Notes: generated by a model not told the origin, from the sequence alone. 64,000 nucleotides of DNA from Rhyzopertha dominica (GCA_025024175.1 QCXZ01000041.1:5823786-5887785), one strand, 5' to 3'. Shown: positions 10,774 to 23,060, numbered from the stretch's first letter. Numbers and translations: made by a program.

Positions 10774-11454
10774 CATACAGGATGTGTTTACATGACCAGT
10801 ATACATAAGTATCTCAAAAATTGGCGTGATATACATAGAAGAAAGGTCAAATTTTATATGGCCCTAGATTTGCAGGTCGCCGAAGACCCTGTAGCCCTGT
10901 ACCATGCTTTAAAGAGCAACCGTATAATAATTATATTATATTCTATATTATATTCATGGATGTGATGAAGTATGGTGATAAAGGCAAATCACTTGTGTTA
11001 GACGTCAGGTTTTGTTTTCGATACCCTTTACTAACTCTTCAAATCTTTAAAGTTTTCAAATCAGCTTCGTATGTACCTGATTAAAAAAAATATGGTGTTA
11101 TGTCTCGTATTTGTGTCTTAGTATTGTCGGTTGGGCCAAAGTCATTAAATAACACCACTCCTGCATTTGTAAACATTATACAAAATGTGATTTATATATA
11201 GAGAAATACCTATATAAGGCTATCACGTTTTGTTAAATATAATAATATTAAAATTGAAAAATAAACTTATTTTCAACTCAGGCACACAATATAAAGATAA
11301 AAAAATATAGTATTTAGATATAAATGACTATTAAAACCTATCTAATAATCTGATTAATTTGTTTCTTTGCTGTTTTATATATAAAATGTTACTGTGCCAT
11401 AGTTTAATACTTTTCAAAAAAAGAATTGTAAATTTTAGCATAATTTAGTGGTTT
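10774..11454. other. non-coding interior of the CACTA-like element
   Basis: AT-rich, with no recognisable gene or repeat. Confidence 0.35.
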
Positions 11455-12426
11455 TACATAGATTTTCACCGTTTTCTCTGTTTAATCTTTGTAAGTTTAC
11501 ATGATTTATGTATATTTACATCCAATTTATTGTAACTATAGTTTTGCCATAAATATTAACATAAAGCTAACATGCTAATTAGTGTAAAATCGCAGTCATT
11601 TTTTACAGTAAGGTAATATTACATGCGCAGAGTTTAATATTACAACATTTACATTGTGGCATTTTCAATAAAATATTGTAAATTAGACACTATTTTGTAA
11701 TTTTGCATAGATTTTCCACTGGGTTTTCTATTTTTCTGTGTAACTTTACATGATTTATGTATATTTGCATCCAATTAATTGTAACTTTAGGGAGCCTGTA
11801 GTTTTGCCAAGAATTTTAATGTAAAATTAACATCTTAATTAGTGTAATATTGCAGTCCTTTTTTAACGTGATGTAATATTACTGAACTAGAGTTTAATAT
11901 TACAATAAACTGTGCAAAAAAACCAACTATTTTGTGGCATTTTCAACAAAACAATGTAAATTTATACACTATTTTGTAATCTTACACAGATTTTCCACTG
12001 GGTTTTCTATTTTTCTGTGTAACTTTACATGATTTATGTATATTTGCATCCAATTAATTGTAACTTTAGGGAGCCTGTAGTTTTGTCATGAATTTCAATG
12101 TAAAATTAACATATTAATTAGTGTAATATTGCAGTCATTTTTAACGCGATGTAGAATTACTCCACTAAAGTTTAATATTACAATAAATTGTGCAAAAGAA
12201 CAACTATTTTGTGGCATTTTCAACAAAATAATGTAAATTTACACACTATTTTGTAATTTTACATAATTTTTCAACTTCTTTTTCCATTTTTTATCCAATT
12301 TTACCTGCTTTATGTATTTGTACACCTAATTTAATTGTAACTTTACACAGACTGTAATTCTGCCATGAATTTCAGTGTAAAATTAACAGGATAAATGATG
12401 TAAAATCACGGTCATTTTTTACAGTG
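11455..12426. repeat. array of about 278-bp subterminal repeats
   Basis: The landmark (t)agattttcca(c) occurs at about 11459, 11709, 11988 and, diverged, 12265, so the spacings are 250, 279 and 277. Units 2 and 3 are about 95% alike (shared acatgatttatgtatatttg and ttgtaactttagggagcctg). Each unit ends in a version of cattttttacagt, the same word that forms the right end of the element at 12416-12426. Confidence 0.85.
12416..12426 (-). repeat. right terminal inverted repeat of the CACTA-like element
   Basis: TTTTTACAGTG, followed by TA at 12427-12428. Exact inverted match to 3669-3679. Confidence 0.55.
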
Positions 12427-13813
12427 TATCCATGAGTAAATTATGATTCAAAGAATTGATTATCAATGAATTAAGAAACGCTGTAATTCTTAATTTGCAG
12501 AAAATAGTAGAATCTCAGCGATTGATAACAATATACTAGCGCCAACTGTTTTCTTTTTAAATTAAATCTGCATTTAAATTACCAAAATCCCCGGTTCTTA
12601 TATACCAGTAAAAATTCTTCCCCAAAATAATGCTTTTTTATGAAAATAGTTTAGGTGTGTTTGTTTAATCTGATATATGCTTTCACGAAATAGAAGTCAA
12701 AAAGTTTTGTAGAGCCTTATGTATTTAAAATATTTTTCTACCTGCAGTTTCACACTTTTTAAAATGTTTTTTAGTATCTTGCTCAGTCGTAAATAACTTA
12801 TTATAGTTTTCAAACTTGGATGGAACGAGAATTACTGATAAAATGATTAAATCTTTAAATATTCGCCCTTTATACATAGTTTTTCGACGGACAGACGGTT
12901 AGGTAAATGGTAAGATATTAAATCCTCTTAGAAAGCACCTGGTATCTGAATTTGGCAGGTTCCGCTTTAGTTCTTTGTATCTGTCCCTATCAGGTAATGA
13001 AATGGCTTACTTATCAACGGAAGTGGAGTAAATTAATTTTTTTTTAAATTCCAGAGGCGAGAGTGGAATTTTATTTCATCACGAAAACATTAAAACGTAT
13101 TTCGCCGATTTTAGTGTGGTTATTTAAATTATAAAGTTAATAGTTTTAGGTAAAAAAGTAACAAATAATAATAATATCTGACTAACAAACATAATCCACC
13201 TCAGCTTTCGTAATAAATAAAACATCTGTTTTACATCAATNTAATCCATTTCCACAAAATTGCANATATTTGGAAGNTTTGTGTTTTATTAATTTATGTA
13301 TATTTTTATTATGAGTGCATTAGAAAACATTTTATCACCACAAAAATGTTTAATCACGAGAGAGAGACAGAGAGAGCCTAATTTTTTTAAAGGGATAAAA
13401 CGAGGTTAATATATAAATGCAATACAACATTTTATCCACTATCGCCACCTATAACTAGTAAGAAACCAAAATTATGCAGAATTAAAAGATAATTTGACAT
13501 GAGTTTCTTCTGAAATGTCAGCGAAATTGCACTGTTTGTGTAAAACTCGATACGGATACATTGCAAGTAAAACTAGTGAACCTGTCATTAGAAATCCACC
13601 TAAAAGAGAAGTTAATGTGAATGAGTTGTTAACAAGTAAAGTTAAATTCTATAACAGATTTTAATAACATAATTTAATGAGTGTATTACAACATGGATTT
13701 TGATACAAATCAGTGTTTTAATTAACTACACTAAAGCATGGATTCTGCAACTGGACGCATTGAACATAGTTTAATCGCCACTAGTAGAAGTTTGGGAAAC
13801 GTGGACATCAGTT
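12427..13813. other. non-coding spacer with a short GA microsatellite
   Basis: No gene recognised. A purine repeat (gagagagagacagagagag) lies at about 13359-13376. Three ambiguous bases occur near 13241-13277. Confidence 0.4.
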
Positions 13814-13985
13814 CAAAATTTAAACTTCCGATCTTCGCTTTGTCTCGTAAGATGTAGGTAAGCAAAATTAGAAATATGAACCACACCACTAGACCCTTGG
13901 GTCTTAATCCTAAAGATGTCAAGCGGTGAGGCCCTGCCCATGACTACGGGGTACCAGTCAATGCTTTTGAAGCCCAGTGTACTTG
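13814..13985 (-). repeat. dispersed repeat, copy 2 (inverted relative to 2850-3012)
   Basis: The reverse complement reads actgggcttcaaaagcattg, then aagggtctagtggtgtggtt, as in the copy at 2850-3012. It carries an extra tttaggattaag between the two blocks. Confidence 0.7.
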
Positions 13986-14790
13986 TAGTATTCATAATCA
14001 CTAATAATCAATGTAGAACCGCAAAATACAATATGAAGTATTAGGAGCGTAGAGAAACAAAAAATGAACAAGTATATACGAAGTTGCAAAAGTATTATCG
14101 GCTGCTACTATATAAAAGTCAAGCTTACAGAAGATTTTCTTGCTTGGTTAGTATCATACATGTCACACTTACAAGTACGTCTAAAAAGACGAAAATTATA
14201 TTTGTGAATTGTTGGTTAGTTGGTCGTTCTGTTTGTAAATACTATGGTATAGGTACTTTCTAAGCAGTGCTTAGGGTTTGCTTCACAAAGAAGTCTTCCG
14301 TTTGACATGCACCCATAGGCAATACATGAATACTCGCTTCTCTTTCATCTGGAACGTAGTATAGGCTACAATTGACCTTTTCAACATTGCGGTTCTACTG
14401 CCTTTCTGGTTATAATGTATCCATATACTTTAAGTTTCAATCGATGTGTTTGGGGGGTATGTTTGTGTTTATTTTCAGGGCCTTTTCTCTAGCTTGGGTA
14501 AGGGCGGCTTATACTTACGGGTCTTCTTTTCTTCTTTTTATGGCACTAGTTTAGTTTTAATTTTGGTGTATCTTTGCTGTGTTTATTTGTACTAGCTGAT
14601 GCTGCCCGCGGCTTTGCTCGTGTAGAAGGAGTTCGTATATACATTTTAAATTATGTCCTGCGATAGGCATCACATCGTGCACTTGGCATAAAAATTGTTG
14701 TTAGTTACCTTTCATATATGGCTTCTTACCTGGAAGATCCACTACAACTGACATACTGTATGCATTGAACAATTGAACTCAGTACATTGA
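13986..14790. other. spacer with a fragment of a common invertebrate interspersed repeat
   Basis: agctgatgctgcccgcggctttgct at about 14595 resembles the agctgatgcccgcggcttcg word seen in many invertebrate interspersed repeats. No reading frame is recognised in the rest. Confidence 0.35.
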
Positions 14791-14799
14791 TAGTGGCAC

Positions 14800-15795
14800 A
14801 CCAGTGGATGTTATTTATGTTGGACTTTGAAAAGACATTTGATCAGGTGCCACATGACAGACTCCTTAAAGTACCTGAACACTGTGGCATAAGAGGAAAG
14901 TTTCTAATGTGGATAAGAGACTTTCTGTAGAAGAGAAAATTTTGTATTAAATATGGTTCTTGTCTGCCTCAAAAGTATGAGGTCTTAAGTGGTATACCTC
15001 AGGGGCTGTGCTTGGGTCAGTTCTTTTTAATGTACCTATATGTGGTTTTGCTGAGCATGTGTATCCGTCCCATCTACAACTTATATGCTGATGACCCAAA
15101 ACTTTATAATAATCCTTTGACATGTGCAAATAAATTTCCACAAAATCCTCAAGTGGTGTACGGATTCGTTATCGAAGCTCATTGGGAGCAAATGTAAGGT
15201 ACTTCGCTTGGAAAAATAATCCTATGTTTCGCTACTTCATTGGAAACACACAGATAAGTAGTGCACCTCATTATTATAGCGATTTGGGCATATTGCTCAG
15301 TGAAGATGTAAAATAGGACACCTGCACTGCTTCGCAAAGTATACATTGAATTATGTTCGTCCAGTTTTGGAGCACGGCTTTCAATAATGGTCACCTTATT
15401 TTGTGAAAGACATTGAAGCCATGGAAAGAATTCAACGCCGCTTAACTAAGACGCCATAGGCGTTGCGGAATCTAAGTTATGAAGAGAGGCTTCGGATTCT
15501 TGAATTAGCATCGCTACGCCAAAGAAGACTGCGAGGAGATCTGATAGAGGCGTTCAAGATTATCACCGGTTGAGACAATTGTGATGAATGTCATAAGCTT
15601 TTTAGGCATAGTGGTAATGTTAGTCTCAGATGACATTCTTTAAAGTTAGCGAAATCACGTTTTTATATAAATGCCCGTGAGCACTTCTTTTCTGTCCGTG
15701 TCATTGATTTTTGGAACGATCTTCCGGAAGACGTAGTTGGTGCTGTGTCAGTGAATTCTTTCAAGAACAGATTAGGTAGTGGTGATTTGACATGA
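14800..15795 (+). pseudogene. CR1-like LINE reverse transcriptase C-terminal half, decayed
   Basis: Translation in shifting frames gives RT core motifs in order: DFEKTFDQVPHDRLL (motif A region, about 14825), SGIPQG (about 14990), YADDPKLY (about 15085), then GNTQISS...DLGILLSEDVK (about 15240-15310), YVRPVLEHG (about 15355), ERIQRRLTK, LRNLSYEERLRIL and a C-terminal WNDLPEDVVGAVSVNSF (about 15710-15760). Several stops and frameshifts interrupt it. CR1-type LINE proteins have this order and the WNDLP...SVNSFK ending. The protein copies its own RNA into DNA at the target. This copy is 5'-truncated and dead. Confidence 0.85.
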
Positions 15796-16021
15796 TTATT
15801 GAAAATTACTTTCTTTTTGTTGCTGTTTGATGTGGACTTTGCTTTTGGTCGGGTGTTTCTGATCTGTATATGTATCCCCAAGCACATGAGTTGCACTGTT
15901 TGGGATTTCTGTTTTGGTTATACTTTCTTGTTGTAAATCATGTGTATTATAAAATTATGTAGCATGCAATTTAACACCTGAGCTGTCTTTGTATTGTATG
16001 TATAATACTAATAATAATAGA
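15796..16021 (+). mobile_element. LINE 3' UTR and tail
   Basis: The segment directly downstream of the RT remnant ends in tactaataataatag, a short TAA/AAT tail typical of non-LTR element ends. Confidence 0.55.
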
Positions 16022-16600
16022 GGCCTCGTTTTGCTTATGTGCCATATTCCTTGTAGTTCGTTGCTTCAGAAAGTAGCGCTCTTCGCAGTAGGTTAGTGAA
16101 CTCCCATCTGGGAACTGATTGTGGACTATAATGGAAGAACTCGACTATAGGGGTACTGGCGTACGTTGATAATCAAGGAGTCCCTTGCTGCAAACATACT
16201 TACTAAATTAGACTCTTGTAACATGAAATCATTGTCACTCAACTACCTATTAGTATATCAAAACTTTGTCATTTATTCTGGCTCCTGTGTGTTAAAAGAA
16301 GCTTTAGGGTAACATTTCTGTTCGACGAGTTTTCGAATTGAATGCTGAAAGAGTGGTGTCGTTAATTTTGAAGGTTTTTGGAGCAAATAGTCGTTTCCGA
16401 ATTGGGATAAGCTCGTAAACTTCATCTAAACGGATGGATATTGAGATATTGCTGTTGGAATTTATTTTTGGTAAATTGATTATTCACACATAGCAATTTT
16501 GGGATTAGGTCGATCTCAGTATATGGTGAGTAGGAAACAATAACTTATAAGGTACTCGCTAGTGGAAATATAATAATATAATAAGTTGTTATATTTTTTG
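16022..16600. other. non-coding spacer
   Basis: No gene or repeat recognised. Confidence 0.35.
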
Positions 16601-16653
16601 GTATCCGGCTATAGGGGCAATAATAGGCTAGGCAAATATTGCAAATGTTTATA

Positions 16654-16684
16654 TTTCGGGCCTAAATTAGTGGCCCTTCATCAG
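16654..16684 (-). ncRNA. hammerhead-like core, Penelope-element type, probably decayed
   Basis: On the minus strand CTGATGA (16684-16678) is followed by a stem (agggcc...ggccc, five perfect pairs) and then GAAA (16657-16654). This is the conserved catalytic core of a type I hammerhead. Stem III is only two pairs and stem I does not form well from the flanks, so self-cleavage is doubtful. The surrounding words (gaagggccac, gcccgaaatataa) recall the terminal regions of Penelope-like elements. No Penelope coding is left nearby. Confidence 0.5.
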
Positions 16685-16699
16685 AACAACTAAGGAACA

Positions 16700-19600
16700 A
16701 AGAAAAACCAGTGTGATACAACACATCAAAATGATAATAAAACACAACTTACAGCAAAAAAAGCCGATCATAAGATGCAAAGGTTTTTAAATTCATTGGG
16801 CAGGATGGCTACTTCAATTACATTAAAGGCAGCAAACTACTTCGTCTTATTTCAAGGCTCATTAGCTGTTATCATGATTTTTTCTGACGTATAATTTGGA
16901 TTTGACGATTTTTTATATATCATAATATCGCCTTCTGCCACAAGCTTCACTAACTGCTGGTAGCAAGCAGCGAACTGAACACTGAATGCACACTTCCAAT
17001 GAAATGGTTATTTTTTTCAAAATGCATTTAGCATTTGCTCAAAATGTAGGTTTCTACCCCTATCTTCTGAAAAGAAATCCCCCAATTTTAATCTCCACAT
17101 TACGATTTAATGTTTGAAATTCCAAAAGTTATTAGATACAACTAACTCATTGTATGTGCTTGCTTAAGTATAGGACAGCGGCCCCGATAAAGTAAGGGAA
17201 AACCTGAAATCAACCCATGCATTCTTAGTATCTATTTCCTCCAAAGTCTTTCATTACTCTAAAATAGTGCAGTCTTCATTTCGTTGGAATGAAATTTTCG
17301 AAGTGATTTTGCCTTGCGTATTGATAAATGTGAAAGTAAAGTGACTGCAACAACTTTATGCAGAAATTTTGTAGAATTTACATTAAAAAGACCCATCACT
17401 TCTATTTAGGCCATTTCAGCACCTTCCTGGTTTTATTTTATTATTTGTTACTGATCCAGCTTCTTTAAATTTTGAACTGTTTTTGTTACATATTTGTAGT
17501 TACCGTCACATTAAACGCTCGAACAGTAGAGTACTAGGAAACGAAAGAGCAATTTGCTACAAAAAATAAGCGTGTTCTTTAATGCTTTTGACACCCTGCA
17601 TAAATGGACTATAGTGTTTTAATTTGTTGAATGAATATAAAGCAAAATGCATTGCATCGTCCACCTCTTGCCTTGCTTGCAGTAACACAGCTTTGCCCTG
17701 CTACACTGAACGGAAACTTCAAACCTGTTCAGATGAACTCACAGACCACCTCGACCTCAGTTTACATACGTACATGTTTGCCCAAGGCTAAACAGCACTG
17801 TTATCGGGCTAATTACTAGTTAATCTCATTAATTAAAATTTGGTTACCTGCCGCTTGTACATTATTGATTGCAGCGTGACTGTACTGGTTGCTGCTAATG
17901 TACCATATTAATTATACAATCGCGGGATGCTGGAAGATCGAGGTTAAAGGTTTCGCCCCTTCGCTCCCCCTTTAGCATGGCTAAACTGGAAGTGTTAAAC
18001 GTGAGCAAACAAATTAAAAATTTTCTTGGGGGCGCGAAAATTTTAATTTCGTAATGTACGTTATATTCCCTGTTTGATGATATATCACGCTACTGCTGCG
18101 AGTAATTGCGTTTGCCTTGTTATGTCGATATCTCAGGTGTATAAAAAGTGTGTTCGTGTTACTGAAAACAAAATTTTATCCTGTAATATTAACCAGCCAG
18201 GCTCATGGAAGTTGCGTTTAATCCTGATAAGAATGCAGGGTGATCTAACAAAAACTTGCACCTTCGAAATTCCCAGTTTTTGAGGTGGTTCAGATATAAT
18301 GCTATTTTGATTTTAAAGCTTTTCGGCGTCATTTAGTTTTCACTGTCTATGCAACCAAGCTTGAAGGATCTTTATGAACAGTATAATCTAAATATATTCA
18401 AACGTTTTACAAGATATATGGCATGTCCAACGTCACTTTACAGCGATTCTTCTTTAAATCGCATGAAGATATATGACCTAACTGGCTATTGGAGGGAACA
18501 TTTTTGGCCTATCTATTGCCCTGGGAACATAAGGATCTATCAGCAGATGATAATGAGGAGACGCTCCGTCCTTTTGAAAGAACGGTTGGTCTTCTTGGAG
18601 ATCTTCTTTTAGAGTTCGGTTGATTGAGAGGTCAATAAAGTCTTCTAACTACCCAAATCACTATCACCAGTCAAATTGCCTTAAAAAAATCAGCATTCAG
18701 TTTTTGAGGTTAGTTGCCAAACTTATGGTTTTTGACAATCCAGTGAGGGCTACTTTTTGAGACGCGGAATTGTTGAGCAATTTTTCACGTAGATTGTCTC
18801 TTATCCATTATTTATCACGATAATGGTTTTTTTCTTTTGTAACAGAGTCTGACAGTCACATTGACACACATGTAATTCAAATACAAACTGTAAAACATAA
18901 TAATATTACTTGTTTCAGCCAATTTCTTAGTGCATCAATACCACAAAGAATTTTTTTCGTTCTGAACGAGAGTTTTCTAGAATGACAGAAGTACATTTTT
19001 AATGCACCTTAAAGTTCTTAAAGCGAAACCTGGCATCCCAGACCCAGACCCAGACCTTTAAATTATATTTGTGCGTTGCCTATATGTTGACTTACGATAG
19101 AAAGGCATTCAATGTCGGAAGATCTAGTTAGAGCCGATCGCTGCAAACAAAGCATTTAATCAGTATACAGTTCCCTAGAGAAATACACCACTCTGCGATT
19201 ATTTAGCTATATGAATTATTTATAACTAACCTGACGCAAAAACCCGCATCTGAGTCTCTCTCAATACTATGCAATAATTTAATATTGGTGCTAAATAAAG
19301 GAAAGCCCAAGTTGGATTCCTGATGAACTAGACTTAAACACAAGTTTGCTAAAGGTAAAGCTGCTAAGAGCTTTTGAAACGTGTCTGTATAAATTACGTT
19401 GACCTTCGAATTAATACCATTGGATGATGATGCAAGTTTAAAAAATTACGTATGGCTGTACATGGTCATATACTGCATTGTGTAATAATGCTCATATACC
19501 TCTGGAAAGTTCGTCAATATTAATATCCTTGTATGCGATAGAAGCAGTTCCTCTGCCAGTGTCATGGCAATATACCGTAAGCAGAAGTAAACGTATTCTC

Positions 19601-20600
19601 CAAAGGATTCATAATGTAATGGTGATGACTGAGTCTTGAATTACATATGCTAGATCATTGACGTGAGCTTGACAACTAGAATGCAGAAAGCTTGACTATA
19701 TCCTAAGAATTATCAAACAACATCTCATTTAGCTTCATCGCACCGGGTGTTCTTGTCTTATAGTTGGTAACATTTACGAAAGCCTAGAAGGTTTTGAGGC
19801 TCCTTTGTCACACAAGCAGCTTAAATTTATATATTTCAGTTGTGCAAACACACAGTGTTAAATATTCTTCACGATGAATCACGTTTATTGTATACGATTC
19901 TATCGTTTTCAACAAATATAGTTTTATTCAAATGGATCATATTTACAAAGCACTAATTCTGTTCTTGATACGATCTTAATAGTGCTGCTTATATACAGCA
20001 GCATTGACGAAATTTAGCGTGTGGTGGGGATAACACTGAGTCTTATGACTTAGATCTCTCTTAGAGCTGTATGCCAGTGGCGTTATCGGAAAAGGCTTTA
20101 TGCTCGAGATATTTTTCTTCAGTTTTCTTAGTGTCGTCACGGTGTTTCTTACAGTCATCAGCTGTAATCTGTCCAAATTCGTTTTCAAATAATTCCCAAG
20201 CGTCTTCTAACTTAAGTGTTGTAATTTTTCTAGTTGATTGAAAAGTGAAAGCCCGTTATTTCCGCGAGCACTAGAACCACCTTCACTATAAGAATTGTCT
20301 CGATAGTTCTCACTGAAGCTACATCTGACATTTTTCGTTTAACACTTTGTACGTATCTGAAGTGCAGTTGTCATTTCTGAAATAGGTGTAAACAAATAAA
20401 TACGATACACTATTTCTCTGGCTTAACTATAAACGCTTTTGTGGTGAAAAAATTGATTTGTATTAGAGAAAGAATAATCGTATATATTATTAGATATAAG
20501 AAAATATTCGTATTTACTTCATCCTGCAGTGATGGTTGCTGCTCTTAACACATTGCTTCAACGACAGCAGCTGCTTGGCTCCGTCCCAGTATTCTTAACA
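16700..20600. other. long stretch without a recognised gene
   Basis: Frames of 60-90 codons exist at 17631-17819, 18074-18283 and 18349-18612 (plus) and 19976-20188 (minus), but none has a recognisable domain. Around 20010-20230 on the minus strand, two frames joined by a shift read AWELFENEF...ITADDCKKHRDDTKKTEEKY, which weakly recalls the C-terminal tail of Tc1/pogo-type transposases. A short ccagaccc triplication lies at about 19036-19055. Confidence 0.3.
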
Positions 20601-20639
20601 ACTTAATTGGATCCTGAAAGTGGCGTTGTCGTCAATCAA

Positions 20640-21278
20640 TGCCCTTCTGTAGGTACGCCATTATGTAATAGGCGACTCGGTAATTAGGAGTGAAAGTGAA
20701 TAGGTACCGCCCTCAGGGAAGCCAACTGAAGGACTTTTTGGGTCACAAGGACGTCGCCCTTTATGGCGGTGACAAAAACCGTACGAACAAACGAACGGGT
20801 TAACTCTCTAGGGTTGGTTTGTTTCTTTAACCTCGTCTAATAAAGGGCAATTTAACAATTAGGTCAAATCTGATAGACGCTTTCCCATTGTTTTACGTCA
20901 CGTCGATTGTAGCGTTTGCTAGAGCATAATGGGGTTGTAGACCATATTTTTTTATTGCAGAATATGAATCTACATAAAAAATAATAGACCCCTGTTAATT
21001 CATCTTTTTTCCAAATCGCTTCGATTAACGTAAAAAAATGGTAAAGTTTAAATATTTGAATGTGTGACGTAGGTTGACCCTGCCGCTTGTGATTGGCAGC
21101 AGCTGTGTGTTGTTGCCAGGGCACAATAATTTTCAGCGTTCCAGTTGCCTATGCGTGTTTTTCGCTGTCAACTGCCGACGAACGGACGACAAGCGGCATT
21201 CATAATCTCTCAGTAACCCTCGTGTGTTTTTTGCTTTTGTTTATCGATCACGATTATATCGTTCAAAACGCGGACAAA
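20640..21278 (+). promoter_or_regulatory. GC-richer region upstream of the THAP relic
   Basis: It contains several CpGs, acgtcacgtcgat near 20896 and tgccgacgaacggacgacaa just before the THAP ATG. It may be the old 5' end of the THAP element, with a separate unique segment at 20640-20830. No clear core promoter. Confidence 0.3.
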
Positions 21279-21434
21279 ATGGCTGCTGAAAAGAAGTGTT
21301 TTGTGCCAACATGCGCAAATACTAGTATTGTTGGTCTAGAGAAGAAATTTTTAATTGTACCCGTAGAAAAATTGAGACGAAAATTGTGGTGCTATTCAGT
21401 AGATGCAGCACTAACAGCAAGTCGCTTGTGTTAA
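21279..21434 (+). pseudogene. THAP-domain protein, N-terminal fragment
   Basis: Starting at ATG 21279, 51 codons read MAAEKKCFVP, with the THAP zinc-binding pair C7 and C12 (C-x4-C), a hydrophobic stretch (KKFLIVPVE), a basic run (KLRRKLW) containing the conserved tryptophan W37, and then TASRLC before a stop. In intact THAP domains this last segment continues into a C-x2-H motif. Here it is cut off, so the zinc site is incomplete. THAP domains bind DNA and occur in P-element transposases and proteins derived from them. The premature stop and lack of a downstream exon suggest a relic of a THAP-bearing transposon. Confidence 0.7.
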
Positions 21435-22480
21435 AGAAAATCCTCGCAAAACCAAGCCAAACGCAAATGTAAACAAACAGATCATCTGTGTATCTGTACA
21501 GTGTTGCCAGAGGGTAATCTGTTGATATACAAGGGGATTTATTATTTATTTTACATAATTAATTATTAGTTTCCTACATATTATGCTATAACGTTAAAAA
21601 TATCGTTGTCGAGCTCATCGTGTTCCTTCCAGAAATATGTTTCTTTGCTTTTTACTTGGTTTAAGATAATAATATNTGCCTCATCTGACAGTCTGAGCTG
21701 CAACGTGAAACACACAAGCACTAGTGAGACGTTGGTAAAATTTTGGATTGGTAGGTAAAAAAAAGCAGGAAATATAATATTTCCCAGGCAAGGAATACAG
21801 TAACCATCGAGTCACCTAGCATAAATAAATCGATTGTAGATACTTCATATCTAAGTTTTCCATATTTTTACGCCAAAGTGAAACAATTAATATTAATTTA
21901 AAACTTTCTTATTCCGTTAAAATATCCGCTAACCGCCAAAACTTATATTTTTCCGTTGTGCGAGAATTTTATCCGCCAAGTTGGCAACAGTGAACAGATG
22001 TCTCTTCTATGAGTCAAACGCGAGATCACGGTAGGTTTACCGTGGCGATTTGCCATCCCACCACACTCCCCACTCTAGCCGGGTCAAGTGACGTAGCAAT
22101 ATTTGAATTTGGCGGAAAACTTTAGATGGCGAAAATAACACAATATAACATTAGAAATANTTTTTGTTGCTAGTATCTAACTTCATTGGGTCTAGGAAAA
22201 CCTACAAATGTGTTGCAATAACGATTTGTGATCGAGGGCTACAACCCCATTGATGTGATTTTTACATCGGTAAAGATTCAGTGAACATATTGTGCGCGCT
22301 GGAAAATATAAATAGTTTGCATCAGTAGATACCCGACATCAAAGAAGTAATAAAGCCGGCTAATAAAGATCGTGCTGTTCAATATCGCGTCAGGCCTTTT
22401 CGCAACGTAATGATTTCCTGTAATTCTATAATGAACGTGCTCGGATGTTTTGTACAGGAAGATATAACTGGAATAACAGC
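21435..22480. other. spacer
   Basis: No gene recognised. 22000-22130 is GC-richer (cgcgagatcacggtaggttt; ttggcggaaaactttagatgg) and may be part of a DNA transposon's untranslated region. Two ambiguous bases. Confidence 0.35.
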
Positions 22481-22499
22481 AACATAATGCGACATCCGG

Positions 22500-23060
22500 T
22501 AGGACACCTCTCGGAACAACTTTAACATTTTCTTTAATTAACGTGAGTCTCCAAACATCAGCTTTTCCAAGTACTTGGAAGATGAAAATCATGTATGCTG
22601 TGTTCAAGAAGGATGACGTTAGTGAGGTTAAGAATTACAGACTACATCACAGATGCTGTAATTTTGTTAATGTATTTCAATCAATACCATATCGAGGCAC
22701 TTATAATGAAGTTATTATAACTGTTTCGCATGCTTTTCTCAGTATCTTGCTGTTGTGTACAGTGATTTCCAAAAATCTTGTGACACGGTTGACCACTTCA
22801 TCTTGTTTCAGCATTATGGCTTTTCCTCGCCGCTCGTATCATTGTTTGTTTCTTACGTATCTGAAAAACAGTAGTTAATGAAATGCGAGAATTTTTGTAT
22901 CGACACCTGGAGTCCCATTTAGGCCCATTGTCTTTTTTCTATTCATAAATGACATAATAAATGCTGTTGATTGCAGTTCATTGTTACTTGCTGTCGACAT
23001 AAAGTCTATCACAAAATTTAAACTGAGGAAAGCTTCTTGTTACGTCAGAAGGCCATTGAT
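22500..23060 (+). pseudogene. LINE reverse transcriptase fragment, decayed
   Basis: FPSTWKMKIMYAVFKKDD..VKNYR (about 22560-22640) is the conserved segment before the RT palm. It is followed by DHFILFQHYGFSSPL (about 22795) and, in another frame, STPGVPFRPIVFFLFINDI (about 22900-22955), then AVDIKS in place of the catalytic FADD. The order fits a Jockey- or CR1-type non-LTR element. Multiple frameshifts and loss of the second catalytic aspartate show it is inactive. Confidence 0.8.

Larger units (their letters stand above)
3669..12426. mobile_element. putative large CACTA-like element carrying a CIDE-N-like gene
   Basis: The left end CACTGTAAAAA (3669-3679) is repeated exactly, inverted, at 12416-12426, and both ends are flanked by TA (3667-3668; 12427-12428). 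Each end is followed inward by iterated subterminal sequence rich in the words tgtaaaattaca and tgtaatattaca: a 42-bp array on the left and an array of about 278 bp on the right. CACTA/EnSpm elements typically have short CACT(A/G) ends and subterminal iterations. Inside are a spliced minus-strand gene (6975-9032), three foldback elements and AT-rich DNA. No transposase reading frame is visible, so it would be non-autonomous. The 11-bp ends and 2-bp flank are short evidence in AT-rich DNA. The alternative is two related MITE pieces on either side of a host gene. Confidence 0.5.

Noticed and set aside
10633..10965. 110-codon plus-strand frame
   Set aside because: Most of it lies inside one arm of the 936-bp foldback. 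No domain recognised.
18349..18612. 87-codon plus-strand frame (MQPSLKDLYEQYNL)
   Set aside because: Looks protein-like in composition, but no known domain, no neighbouring exon and no promoter could be supported.
19318..19360. CTGATGA near 19320 as a hammerhead core
   Set aside because: No complementary stem and no GAAA follow.
19976..20230. Minus-strand frames resembling a Tc1/pogo C-terminal tail
   Set aside because: Only a weak pattern of residues over a frameshift. No catalytic motif, so not listed as a transposase.
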